From the NCBI GenBank assembly GCA_031409815.1, contig JANNXV010000049.1:1-12218 (forward strand): a DNA stretch of 12,218 bases, given 5' to 3'. This stretch comes from JANLUX01 sp031409815 (GTDB taxonomy: Bacteria; Bacteroidota; Bacteroidia; AKYH767-A; OLB10). Below are positions 1-6,858 of this stretch, in pieces. The notes under the pieces were generated by a model. The model saw only the letters and a list, made by a program, of their open reading frames with translations. It did not search any database and was not told the DNA's origin. Every line of letters starts with the position of its first letter. Position 1 is the first letter of the stretch. The position numbers and the translations under genes are program-made.

Positions 1-189
1 GGCGATAGCATTCGTGTTAGAGATCTGGCAAGAAAGGATATTACTTTTCTTGATTCGCCAAATAACATTGTGGTTGGTGTTCGCACTACCCGTAATGTTG
101 TTGAAGAAACTCCAGCAGCAGCTGCTGCTGCCACTGCTGCAGCTACACCTGCTAAAGCTGCACCTGCTGCTAAAGCTGCAACAAAATAA
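1..189 (+). CDS. rplY: 50S ribosomal protein L25/Ctc family, C-terminal part (5' end outside the window)
   Basis: Frame 1 is open from the first base to the TAA at 187-189 and gives 62 residues. The first ~36 residues match the end of the TL5/Ctc-type C-terminal domain of L25 (GDSIRVRDLA, then a hydrophobic run ending VVGVRTTRNVVEE). L25 binds 5S rRNA in the large ribosomal subunit; the long Ctc form carries this extra beta domain. After residue 36 the protein becomes an Ala/Pro/Lys/Thr-only tail (about residues 37-62), probably disordered. The tail contains a tandem duplication, PAKAA then PAAKAA, at 148-180. Such low-complexity tails are common on this protein in Bacteroidota. A strong intrinsic terminator follows directly and pth lies downstream, a frequent neighbour in this phylum. 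The family call rests on the C-terminal fragment alone, but the motif and the context agree. Confidence 0.85.
   Translation, partial: GDSIRVRDLARKDITFLDSPNNIVVGVRTTRNVVEETPAAAAAATAAATPAKAAPAAKAATK
148..180 (+). repeat. Tandem duplication in the Ala/Lys-rich tail of L25
   Basis: A 15-nt unit at 148-162 (coding PAKAA) is followed directly by an 18-nt version at 163-180 (coding PAAKAA). The second differs only by one extra GCT codon. It lies in a GCT/GCA-rich alanine tract that starts near 115. Units that are multiples of three keep the frame, so the length of the tail can drift without breaking the gene. Confidence 0.7.
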
Positions 190-208
190 CAATTTTTAAT
201 ATGCCCAC

Positions 209-272
209 AATGCGAGGCAAAAAGCAAGAGATAAATTTTAGGATTTTCTTGCTTTTTTTCTCGCATTTTTTT
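209..272 (+). terminator. Intrinsic terminator after the L25 gene, with a very long stem
   Basis: The left arm at 209-229 pairs with the right arm at 247-267 over 21 positions: an outer 8-bp stem (AATGCGAG with CTCGCATT), a weak two-base step, then an 11-bp A/T-rich inner stem containing GCAAGA/TCTTGC. The loop is 17 nt (230-246). A run of seven T follows (266-272). It lies 19 nt after the L25 stop and ends 29 nt before the pth start, so it should separate the two genes transcriptionally unless there is readthrough. Confidence 0.85.
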
Positions 273-301
273 GTTGCATTAATATTTAAAAAAGTTTTGC
301 T

Positions 302-865
302 TTGAAATATTTGATTGCCGGTCTTGGAAATATAGGTACTGAATATGAGCACACCAGGCATAATATTGGGTTTGATGTGCTTGATACGTTTGCTGCATCC
401 GAGGAAATCAGTTTTGCTACTGAGCGAAAAGCATCTGTTGCACATATGAAATTCAGAGGCAGATCCGTTACATTAATTAAACCTACCACCTACATGAATT
501 TAAGTGGTGAGGCAATTAATTATTGGATGCAACAAGAAAAAATTAAGCTTGAGAATCTGCTTGTAATAACCGATGACTTAGCCATTCCTTTTGGATCAAT
601 TAGATTGCGTCAAAAAGGAGGAAGTGCAGGACATAATGGACTTTCAAATATTATTGAACAATTAAATACTGATTCATTTGCAAGATTGCGCTTCGGTATT
701 GGCAATAATTTTGGCCAGGGACAACAAGTAAATTATGTTTTAAGTAAATGGTCACCTGACGAAAAGAAAATGTTACCTGAACGTATTGCATTAGCTATTG
801 AGATTGTAAAAAGTTTTATTGCTGTTGGAGTAAACCTTACCATGAACCAATTTAACAATAAATAA
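302..865 (+). CDS. pth: Peptidyl-tRNA hydrolase
   Basis: The 187-residue protein is the usual bacterial Pth length. Pth cleaves the ester bond between peptide and tRNA on peptidyl-tRNAs that drop off ribosomes, recycling tRNA in the cytoplasm. The active-site set is complete: N10 in GLGNIG, catalytic H20 in HTRHNIGF, N66 in TTYMNLSGE, D91 in VITDDLAIPFG and N112 in GGSAGHNGL. The start is a TTG at 302. No ATG is available, because the frame is closed by a TAA at 287-289 and only the codons AAA, AGT, TTT and GCT come between. The protein begins MKYLIAGLGN, exactly where family members begin, so the TTG start is well supported. No clear TAnnTTTG promoter was found in the 29 nt between the upstream terminator and the start. 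Expression may rely on terminator readthrough or on an unrecognised promoter. Confidence 0.96.
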   Translation: MKYLIAGLGNIGTEYEHTRHNIGFDVLDTFAASEEISFATERKASVAHMKFRGRSVTLIKPTTYMNLSGEAINYWMQQEKIKLENLLVITDDLAIPFGSIRLRQKGGSAGHNGLSNIIEQLNTDSFARLRFGIGNNFGQGQQVNYVLSKWSPDEKKMLPERIALAIEIVKSFIAVGVNLTMNQFNNK

Positions 866-889
866 ACAATAACTTGCTGGCTTTTTGTT

Positions 890-897
890 TACTTTTG
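890..897 (+). promoter_or_regulatory. Candidate Bacteroidota -7 box (TAnnTTTG)
   Basis: TACTTTTG matches the Bacteroidota -7 consensus TAnnTTTG at all fixed positions. The expected transcript start near 901-904 would leave a leader of about 20 nt before the ATG at 923. The nearest upstream TTG (874-876) is only 13 nt away, closer than usual for the -33 element, so the upstream half is not supported. Confidence 0.5.
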
Positions 898-922
898 TGC
901 ATACATTAAAAACAGTAATTTT

Positions 923-1699
923 ATGAAAAAACTTTACACTTTACTACTAATTAGTTTATTAATCGTTAAGGCAAGCGATGCTCAAACGATAATACTTAGT
1001 GAGAATTTCACCAATTACGACAGTCTATCTGGTAGTAATTACAATGGCTGGTATCTATCTTATACTGGTGCTTTTAGCTATTACACAAGCACACAAAGCA
1101 GTGGACCCAGCGGACCAAGATCTTATAAATTTGGTAGAGATAGTACTACTGCAATAACCCCAATGTTTACCGGTGCTGACAGTGTTCATTTCTTTATGAA
1201 AGGAAATGCTGCAACAGGCGGATCTATGGCACAAAGTACTTTTTATGTTTATGAAAGTCAGGATAGCACTAATTGGACTGTTGTTCACACATTTACACCG
1301 CTGATTTCTCCGGTTGGCGCTATGCAACATTATCCACTACTTAGTTCCACAAAATGGATTAAATTCTTTTATGATAAGGATACAGGAAACGTAGCGTTTG
1401 ATGACTTTAGCGTAACCACGAGTGTTATTGGATTAAATACACATAGTTTCGATCAATCAGTTAACATTTACCCTACGCCAACCGAAGGTTTAATAAATAT
1501 TTATTTTACTGAAGCTTTAAATTCAACACCTATTGTAAGTGTTTATAATTTATTAGGCAGTAAAATTTCTGATATTAATCTTGAGCGCATCAACAGTAAC
1601 AAATTCACTATCGATTTAAGCAATCAGCATGCCGGATTATATTTAATAAAAATCCAAACCAGTAAAGGGAATTTAACCAGAAGGGTTACAGTTAAATAA
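923..1699 (+). CDS. Secreted protein with T9SS type A C-terminal sorting domain
   Basis: The product is 258 residues. Residues 1-21 form a Sec signal peptide (MKK, then hydrophobic TLLLISLLIV, with cleavage probably near SDAQ). Residues ~22-165 are a Ser/Thr/Tyr-rich beta-strand domain. It begins with a SENFTNYDSL-like segment and ends with KWIKFFYDKDTGNVAFDDFS, a pattern like the jelly-roll 'choice-of-anchor'/MAM-like domains of Bacteroidota exoproteins; this assignment is tentative. Residues ~175-258 are a T9SS type A sorting domain: NIYPTPTEG, VSVYNLLGSKI, an AGLYLIKI strand, and a basic end RRVTVK. After crossing the outer membrane by T9SS, the domain is normally removed and the cargo is anchored to the surface or released. 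No catalytic motif is recognisable. A -7 box precedes it and a terminator follows, so it looks like a single-gene unit. Confidence 0.88.
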   Translation: MKKLYTLLLISLLIVKASDAQTIILSENFTNYDSLSGSNYNGWYLSYTGAFSYYTSTQSSGPSGPRSYKFGRDSTTAITPMFTGADSVHFFMKGNAATGGSMAQSTFYVYESQDSTNWTVVHTFTPLISPVGAMQHYPLLSSTKWIKFFYDKDTGNVAFDDFSVTTSVIGLNTHSFDQSVNIYPTPTEGLINIYFTEALNSTPIVSVYNLLGSKISDINLERINSNKFTIDLSNQHAGLYLIKIQTSKGNLTRRVTVK

Positions 1700-1729
1700 G
1701 TAACTTAAACTTTTCCGCAATAATTTATC

Positions 1730-1766
1730 AGAGCCGTTTGAGATATCTCAGCCGGCTCTTTTTTTT
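1730..1766 (+). terminator. Intrinsic terminator after the T9SS protein gene
   Basis: A 7-bp stem, AGAGCCG (1730-1736) with CGGCTCT (1753-1759), encloses a 2x2 mismatch and then a perfect inner palindrome TGAGATATCTCA (1739-1750). Eight T run from 1759 to 1766. It begins 31 nt after the stop codon. Confidence 0.88.
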
Positions 1767-2042
1767 ATTTGATTTTTTACACAACTTTATTAAAACTGCT
1801 CCGCACAAGTTTTTTCTGTTATCTGCCAATTTTATTACACCATTTTATTTAAGGCATTTTTTATAAACTTTGAATAAGAAAAGACTAAAATCATTTTCAA
1901 TCAATAGTGATTCTCATTTTGTCAATTAACCTTTGCTTACTCTTAGTTGTTTATCTTTTCGTTCTATCTTTACCCTAATAAAATAGTTTTCTAAACTTAT
2001 TTTTATCTTTATCAAACTGCAAGAAATTTATATCCTAAAAAA

Positions 2043-3584
2043 ATGAGATCTAAAAATCTTTTAACTCAATTGAAAAAATCACTCTACTTACTATTGATAT
2101 TTTTTGTTTTTAGCAACGACACTAAAGCACAACAGTCATTTATTACCGATAGCCTAGATGTCTATATAAGAGCTGCTATGAAGCAATGGCAAATACCAGG
2201 ACTGGCTATTGCCATAGTTAAAGACGGAGAAATTGTAGTTAGCAAAGGTTTTGGATTGCGCGAAACCGGTAAATTGGAACGTGTTGATGAAAACACTTTG
2301 TTTATGATTGCCTCCAACACAAAATCTTTTACTGCTACATCAATTGCCTTGCTCAACTTTGAAAAGCGACTTTCGTTCGATGATAAAGTGACCAGATGGA
2401 TGAAAGATTTTAAACTGCATGATGAGTATGCGACAAAAGAAGTTACTATACGAGATTTATTATGCCATCGCATAGGATTACAAACATTTCAGGGTGATTT
2501 TTTAAACTGGAACTCAAATCTTAGCCGTAAAGAACTCATCAACCGTTTTTCGCTTCATGTGCCTGCTTACAGTTTTCGCAGCCAGTATGGTTATTGCAAC
2601 CTGGCATTTGTAACTGCAGGTGAAATTATTCCGTTGGTTACCGATACCTCATGGGACGATTTTTTGAAATTCCATTATTTTGAGCCATTGGACATGAGTC
2701 GCACTTCCACCACATACAGCACAATAGTGAGTGATAAAAATGCAGCCAAAGCACATACGCTTGTTGATGGTAAACTTACGGTTGTACCCTATGCCAATGT
2801 TGATAACCTTGGCCCAGCCGCCTCAGTAAATTCATCTGTTAAAGATATGAGCCATTGGTTATTGATGCAGCTAGACAGCGGACGTTATGATGGAAACGAA
2901 ATTGTTCCATTTAAAGTTTTACAGCAAACCCGCGTTTCGCAAACCATCGTCAACCAATTAAATCCATTGTTTCCAAGCACACATTTCTCAACGTATGGTA
3001 TGGGCTGGGAACTTGAAGATTATGTAGGAAGAAAAATTATTTATCATGGCGGAGGTGCTGATGGCTTTGTTACCAGCACCTGTATTATTCCTGAAGAAGG
3101 GCTTGGCATTGTGGTGCTAACTAATAGCGATGCTAACTGGTTCTATGATATTTTACGCAAGCAGATTATTGACGCTTATTTAGAGGTTCCTTATCGTAAC
3201 CTCAATGATTTGTATTTTCAACGCTACCTTTCCAATAAAGAAAAAGATGATAAACAAAGAGCTGAATACAAAAGTATAATTGCAAAAAAAAATAAGCCAT
3301 CCCTCTATATTGGTGCCTATACCGGAACTTATCAAAACGAAGTTTATGGTGAGATGACTATCAAGAATGAAGATGGAAAACTAGTATTACATTTTGAACA
3401 TCACCCAACTTTAACAGGAACATTGCAGCACCTTGCTAAAGATGAATTTTTATGCACTTATAACATTGCTACTTATGGTGTTCAATCATTACCTTTTAAA
3501 ATAACAAACGGCAAAGTAGAAAGAATCACTGTTAAGGTGAGTGATTTTGTTGATTACATGAAATATGAGTTTAAGAAAATGTAG
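2043..3584 (+). CDS. Secreted serine hydrolase, class C beta-lactamase fold, with DUF3471-like C-terminal domain
   Basis: The product is 513 residues. Residues 1-30 are an N-terminal signal: basic, then LYLLLIFFVF, ending DTKAQ. Residues ~35-380 are a beta-lactamase/transpeptidase-like domain (Pfam Beta-lactamase). It has all three active-site motifs: SxxK as S91-N-T-K94 in MIASNTKSF, YxN as Y184-C-N186, and the HGG equivalent of KTG at H335-G-G337 in YHGGGADGF. The catalytic serine is S91. Residues ~415-513 resemble the DUF3471 beta domain often fused to this family (YIGAYTGTYQNEVYGEMTI). The family includes esterases, D-amino-acid peptidases, PBP4*-like proteins and a few true AmpC enzymes. 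The fusion and length point to a periplasmic peptidase or esterase rather than a resistance beta-lactamase, but the substrate cannot be read from the sequence. It ends convergently with the osmC remnant. There is no T9SS domain. Confidence 0.92.
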   Translation: MRSKNLLTQLKKSLYLLLIFFVFSNDTKAQQSFITDSLDVYIRAAMKQWQIPGLAIAIVKDGEIVVSKGFGLRETGKLERVDENTLFMIASNTKSFTATSIALLNFEKRLSFDDKVTRWMKDFKLHDEYATKEVTIRDLLCHRIGLQTFQGDFLNWNSNLSRKELINRFSLHVPAYSFRSQYGYCNLAFVTAGEIIPLVTDTSWDDFLKFHYFEPLDMSRTSTTYSTIVSDKNAAKAHTLVDGKLTVVPYANVDNLGPAASVNSSVKDMSHWLLMQLDSGRYDGNEIVPFKVLQQTRVSQTIVNQLNPLFPSTHFSTYGMGWELEDYVGRKIIYHGGGADGFVTSTCIIPEEGLGIVVLTNSDANWFYDILRKQIIDAYLEVPYRNLNDLYFQRYLSNKEKDDKQRAEYKSIIAKKNKPSLYIGAYTGTYQNEVYGEMTIKNEDGKLVLHFEHHPTLTGTLQHLAKDEFLCTYNIATYGVQSLPFKITNGKVERITVKVSDFVDYMKYEFKKM

Positions 3585-3653
3585 TTTTTGTTTAGCTCTG
3601 AAAATATCTATTAAAGTAAGAAAAAAAATTATTAAAAAATCAGTTGACAGAAA

Positions 3654-4162
3654 TTAAGTTTGAGTGGTATTAAAAGCAATTGCCACCTGAACACCATTAA
3701 CAAGTGTTTGATAAACTACGCAATACCTTTCTGTTAATTTAGCAATTGTTTCAATATGTTCAGCAGTTGCATCTGTATCAAGATCAAAATAAAGTCGAAT
3801 GGATTTAAATCCTACAGGTACTTCTTTTGAAACACCTAATGTGCCTCTGAAATCCAACTCGCCTTCCGCTCTCACTGTTCCGCCTTTTATTTCTACACCT
3901 ATTGCAGTTGAAACGGCACGTAAGGTTACACCTGCGCAAGCCACCAAAGCTTCAAGAAGTAAATCACCTGAGCAAGCAAACATTCCATCGCCACCGGTTG
4001 CAGTATGCAAACCGGCTTCAACCAAGGCACGACCTGTTTCCACTTCACAGGTGCCTCTCCTATTTTACCTGCAGCCTTAAGTGTGATTGTGGCTGATTCT
4101 GGCTGCTCACGATATTGCTCTTTTAAAGGTGCCTGTAACTCTCTTAACTCTTCTGATTTCAT
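3654..4162 (-). pseudogene. OsmC-family protein, broken by a one-base frameshift
   Basis: Two minus-strand frames together encode one OsmC-like protein. Residues 1-39 are read from the ATG at 4162 (MKSEELRELQAPLKEQYREQ to GEAPV). The rest is read in another frame from 4043 (VETGRALVEAGLHTATGGDG to VAIAFNTTQT). The break is at 4041-4048, where the minus strand reads GTGAAGTG. Restoring one A gives V-K-V and a continuous 169-residue protein. Downstream of the lesion both OsmC cysteines remain, in LVACAGVTLR and ERYCVVYQTL, and no other stop or shift is seen. OsmC/Ohr proteins are cytoplasmic thiol peroxidases that reduce organic hydroperoxides. The gene follows the beta-helix gene by 63 bp on the same strand. 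With an otherwise intact frame this is either a very recent mutation or a sequencing/assembly error. If only the downstream part is made, it could start at the GTG at 4043 and would lack the N-terminal dimerisation region. Confidence 0.85.
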
Positions 4163-4225
4163 TTTTTGAATCTATTGATTAATGGATCTGCAAATAACTT
4201 AACAAGTAAAAAGCTAGTGATTATC

Positions 4226-6022
4226 TTATCGCTTAATGCATTTAACAGATATGCTTTGAGTTGAATTATAAACTGACATTATATAAATCCCCTCTGCTAA
4301 ATTTCTTGAAAGTTCAAAGATAAATTGCTGAGTTGCATTTGAAACATTCAATTGCTTCTGTAAAATAATCCTACCAAACATATCACATAATTTCAAAAAA
4401 CATGTATTGGTATTTGCATTGTTAATCGTAAATGATATTTCATTTTCAGTAAATAAAAGATTGCTTATTGCTAACTGTACATTTGGAATTTCATTATTAA
4501 TTACCTCAGTAAAAACTCCACTATTGCAAACGGTATAACTACCTGAACTGTATCTGTCCTGAGCAGGATTACTTGCACCGGCTGTATTAGGTGTTCCAAT
4601 ATTGGGCCATGCATTTACCATGTTCCAGAATGTTGGTACTGCCGTTAAGTAATAGGACGAATCAGCTAAAGATTGTGTTCCGGCTGGTGTAATCACTCCC
4701 TTCACATTATTGCCATGTTCAAAATGTCCGGTACCGTATAAGGCATAAAACCCCATGAGCCCTCCCATATTGGTAATATCATTTCCCACAAAATTCTGTG
4801 TATCACTTTGCACGGTTCCACTACTCATAAGCAAACCATATAATTCAGCACGGTTGCGAAAAAATGTATTGTAGGGTCCATTAGGTCCCCATGCCTGATC
4901 GATGGTGATGTTTTGTGCCACGTTGCCTTCAAATAAATTAGCAAAAGGATAATGTCCATGACAATTGATGTCACCGGCAAAATCATTGATGGGTTCAGAG
5001 CGCTTTGGTTCACGCGAATAATTGTAAGCAAATACATTTCCATTGGCACCTTGCTTCACCATCATGGCATGACGTAATCGTCTGAAAATATTATTCTCAA
5101 CCAAACACGCTCCGGTATGCACTGCCAACGCAACTCCATATCCACGTGTGCTTGCTCCATCATACAAATACGAGTCGTGAAAATAATTACCTGTTATGCT
5201 AATATGATTACTCGCTTCAGCAAAAACCTGTGCTCCTATGGTTTTGTAAATTTCAACGCCATTGATCCAACAGTTATAGGCATAAGAAAAATATACTCCA
5301 TAATTTATACTTGCAGCAGCAGTGTCACTACGTGTAAATGAAAAACATTCCAAACCACAATTAGAACGCGGTACAATTTTTCTGATTTGCGGATTTAATG
5401 ATGCATCAAAATTTATACGTAAAGCTTCATGCAGATAAATGGTGTCAGCATTAATGGAATCTATGGTTGACATGTGACCTACTGAATTAGCGGCCCAAGT
5501 TGCAGGATTAGTATCCCAACTTCCATTTGTTTGCCTTATTTGAATAGCATCACCCACATTAAAGTTCTGAGATGCATTGATTACAACAATTGCTTTTGAA
5601 TCTTTATAATAACCAAAAACAATTGAAGTAAATGAACCAGATTGCCCACGTGAAATGTTAAAACAATTGTTTGGATTGTTATTAAAATTAAAGTTGAGAA
5701 GCGTTTGTGTTGCACCGCCTCCACGAAGAATTACAGAGTCGGGCAAATTAATTACACTCGATAGATTGTATGTACCGTAAGGGAATAATACTACACCTGC
5801 ATTTCCATTCAATGATGAGATTGCATTGACGACTGCAGAAAAATCATCCAACCCATCATTTGGAATGGCTCCAAACAATGTAACATCAATACTATTTTGA
5901 GGTGATGGAATGGCTCCTTCAACACCAGCACCTGACCAAATAGACCGAACATTGGACGGGATAATTTGAGCATAAAGCCTTGTGTTGATAATTAGCAGGA
6001 GAAATAATATTTTTTTTAACAT
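4226..6022 (-). CDS. Secreted right-handed beta-helix (pectate-lyase-like) protein with T9SS sorting domain
   Basis: The product is 598 residues. Residues 1-19 are a signal peptide (MLKK, hydrophobic ILFLLLIIN, cleavage near LYAQ). Residues ~46-103 match the start of Pectate_lyase_3/GH28-like domains: DVTLFGAIPNDGLDDFSA, then a VVLFPYGTYNL strand and SVILRGGG. Residues ~215-345 look like beta-helix rungs with regular N/G turns, for example NCWINGVEIYKT, NHISITGNYFHDS and CLVENNIFRRLRH. Residues ~515-598 are a T9SS type A sorting domain (LKLCDMFGRIILQKQL, then LAEGIYIMSVYNS, ending SVKCIKR). Proteins of this fold are usually polysaccharide lyases, hydrolases or epimerases. I could not identify a catalytic Asp or Lys/Arg set, so the activity and polysaccharide are unknown. 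It is transcribed divergently from the YdcF-like lipoprotein gene. Confidence 0.88.
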   Translation of the reverse strand: MLKKILFLLLIINTRLYAQIIPSNVRSIWSGAGVEGAIPSPQNSIDVTLFGAIPNDGLDDFSAVVNAISSLNGNAGVVLFPYGTYNLSSVINLPDSVILRGGGATQTLLNFNFNNNPNNCFNISRGQSGSFTSIVFGYYKDSKAIVVINASQNFNVGDAIQIRQTNGSWDTNPATWAANSVGHMSTIDSINADTIYLHEALRINFDASLNPQIRKIVPRSNCGLECFSFTRSDTAAASINYGVYFSYAYNCWINGVEIYKTIGAQVFAEASNHISITGNYFHDSYLYDGASTRGYGVALAVHTGACLVENNIFRRLRHAMMVKQGANGNVFAYNYSREPKRSEPINDFAGDINCHGHYPFANLFEGNVAQNITIDQAWGPNGPYNTFFRNRAELYGLLMSSGTVQSDTQNFVGNDITNMGGLMGFYALYGTGHFEHGNNVKGVITPAGTQSLADSSYYLTAVPTFWNMVNAWPNIGTPNTAGASNPAQDRYSSGSYTVCNSGVFTEVINNEIPNVQLAISNLLFTENEISFTINNANTNTCFLKLCDMFGRIILQKQLNVSNATQQFIFELSRNLAEGIYIMSVYNSTQSISVKCIKR

Positions 6023-6039
6023 CTTGATTTACGAGTAAT

Positions 6040-6047
6040 CAAAATTA
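6040..6047 (-). promoter_or_regulatory. Candidate -7 box for the beta-helix protein gene
   Basis: On the minus strand this reads TAATTTTG, matching TAnnTTTG. It lies 17 nt upstream of the ATG at 6022, which would give a leader of roughly a dozen bases. No TTG -33 element was found at the expected distance. Confidence 0.4.
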
Positions 6048-6083
6048 ATGAATCTGATTGGTAGTAAATCATCGTGAAAACTA

Positions 6084-6111
6084 TTGGCTAATTAATTTGT
6101 TAATAGATTTG
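6084..6111 (+). promoter_or_regulatory. Candidate Bacteroidota promoter (TTG-N17-TAnnTTTG)
   Basis: TTG at 6084-6086 is followed after 17 nt by TAGATTTG at 6104-6111, matching both halves of the Bacteroidota promoter consensus. The predicted transcript start, about 6115-6118, falls on the first possible ATG (6117) of the downstream lipoprotein gene. This affects the start choice there. Confidence 0.55.
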
Positions 6112-6116
6112 CTTAA

Positions 6117-6794
6117 ATGCAAAATTTCATGCAACATAAATTTTCACGTAAAGTATTGATCCATTTTATTGGCTGTATAATTATTTCACTTACCATAAAC
6201 TCTTGTAAATCGCTGGATAAATACTATACTAGTAATCTAAATTCAGCGCCCTTTGATGCTGTTATAGTTCCGGGAGTTCCGTTTAACAATGGCAGCTGGG
6301 ACACCATAATGAAAGGACGCGTGTTGTGGTCGATGTATCTTTATCAACAAGGCATTACTAAAAATATAATTTACTCGGGATCTTCGGTGTACTCACCATT
6401 TATTGAAGGAAAAATAATGGCTTTGTATGCTGAACAACTGGGTATAAATCCAAAAAATATTTTTGTTGAGCCTCAAGCAGAGCACAGTACCGAAAATGTG
6501 TATTATGGTTTTCGGTTGGGTGAAAAACAAAACTTTAAAACAATTGCTTTGGCCTCTGACCGGTTTCAATCCCGAATGCTGCTTTCTTATATACGCAAGT
6601 TGAAAAGAAAATTTGATGCTGATATTAAATGCTTGCCCATGCAAATCGACATATTAAAAACGGTTCATCAGGATGATATCCAAATTGATTCCATGCAAGC
6701 TTATGTTAAAGACTATCAATCAATTATGGAGCGTGAATCGTTTTGGAAAAGATTTAGAGGAACCATGGGAAAAAATATTGATTATAAAAATTGA
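6117..6794 (+). CDS. YdcF/SanA-family (DUF218) lipoprotein
   Basis: The product is 225 residues from the first ATG. Residues 1-30 are a lipoprotein signal: basic KFSRK, hydrophobic FIGCIIISLTI, then a lipobox-like INSC with C30 as the likely lipidated residue. Residues ~46-200 have the DUF218 pattern: an initial DAVIVPG strand, GSS near 88-90 followed by EG(K)IMA, the E-x-x-A-x-x-TEN motif in EPQAEHSTENVYYG, and a later ALASDRFQSRM strand. Relatives such as SanA, ElyC and YdcF are envelope proteins. ElyC and SanA are linked to peptidoglycan or lipid-carrier homeostasis and vancomycin sensitivity in enterobacteria, and YdcF binds S-adenosylmethionine. The function here is not known. A second in-frame ATG at 6129 (M5) may be the true start, because the best promoter match places the transcript start at or next to the first ATG. 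The hairpin at 6813-6838 closes the gene. Confidence 0.87.
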   Translation: MQNFMQHKFSRKVLIHFIGCIIISLTINSCKSLDKYYTSNLNSAPFDAVIVPGVPFNNGSWDTIMKGRVLWSMYLYQQGITKNIIYSGSSVYSPFIEGKIMALYAEQLGINPKNIFVEPQAEHSTENVYYGFRLGEKQNFKTIALASDRFQSRMLLSYIRKLKRKFDADIKCLPMQIDILKTVHQDDIQIDSMQAYVKDYQSIMERESFWKRFRGTMGKNIDYKN

Positions 6795-6805
6795 TTGAAT
6801 GATAT

Positions 6806-6838
6806 AAAAAAAGAACCCTCCTCAAAAGAGAAGGGTTC
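6806..6838 (-). terminator. Terminator of the M4 peptidase unit, possibly bidirectional
   Basis: GAACCCT (6813-6819) pairs with AGGGTTC (6832-6838). A C/A mismatch separates this from an inner CTC/GAG stem with an AAAA tetraloop (6824-6827). On the minus strand seven U follow directly (A tract 6806-6812), a textbook terminator 21 nt after the M4 peptidase stop. On the plus strand the same hairpin lies 18 nt past the lipoprotein stop, but only a broken T run (around 6843-6847) follows. Termination in that direction is possible but weaker. Confidence 0.88.
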
Positions 6839-6858
6839 CACATTTTTAATAAAGACAC

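Noticed and set aside
1903..1921. A Fur-box-like stretch (TGATTCTCATT) upstream of the serine hydrolase gene
   Set aside because: Only about 13 of 19 positions fit the enterobacterial consensus, dyad symmetry is poor, and AT-rich intergenic DNA gives such matches by chance.
1964..2015. Two TATCTTTA boxes before the serine hydrolase gene as promoters
   Set aside because: Both miss the final G of TAnnTTTG and neither has a TTG at the right spacing. One may be real, but I cannot choose between them. The rest of the AT-rich gap from 1767 to 2042 holds nothing I can support.
2043..3584. The serine hydrolase as an AmpC antibiotic-resistance beta-lactamase
   Set aside because: The YCN and HGG forms of the motifs, the DUF3471-like fusion and the 513-residue length fit the broader peptidase/esterase family. 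The sequence does not support calling it a resistance gene.
3585..3653. Possible terminator in the convergent gap between the serine hydrolase and the osmC remnant
   Set aside because: There are A and T runs but no stem of useful length.
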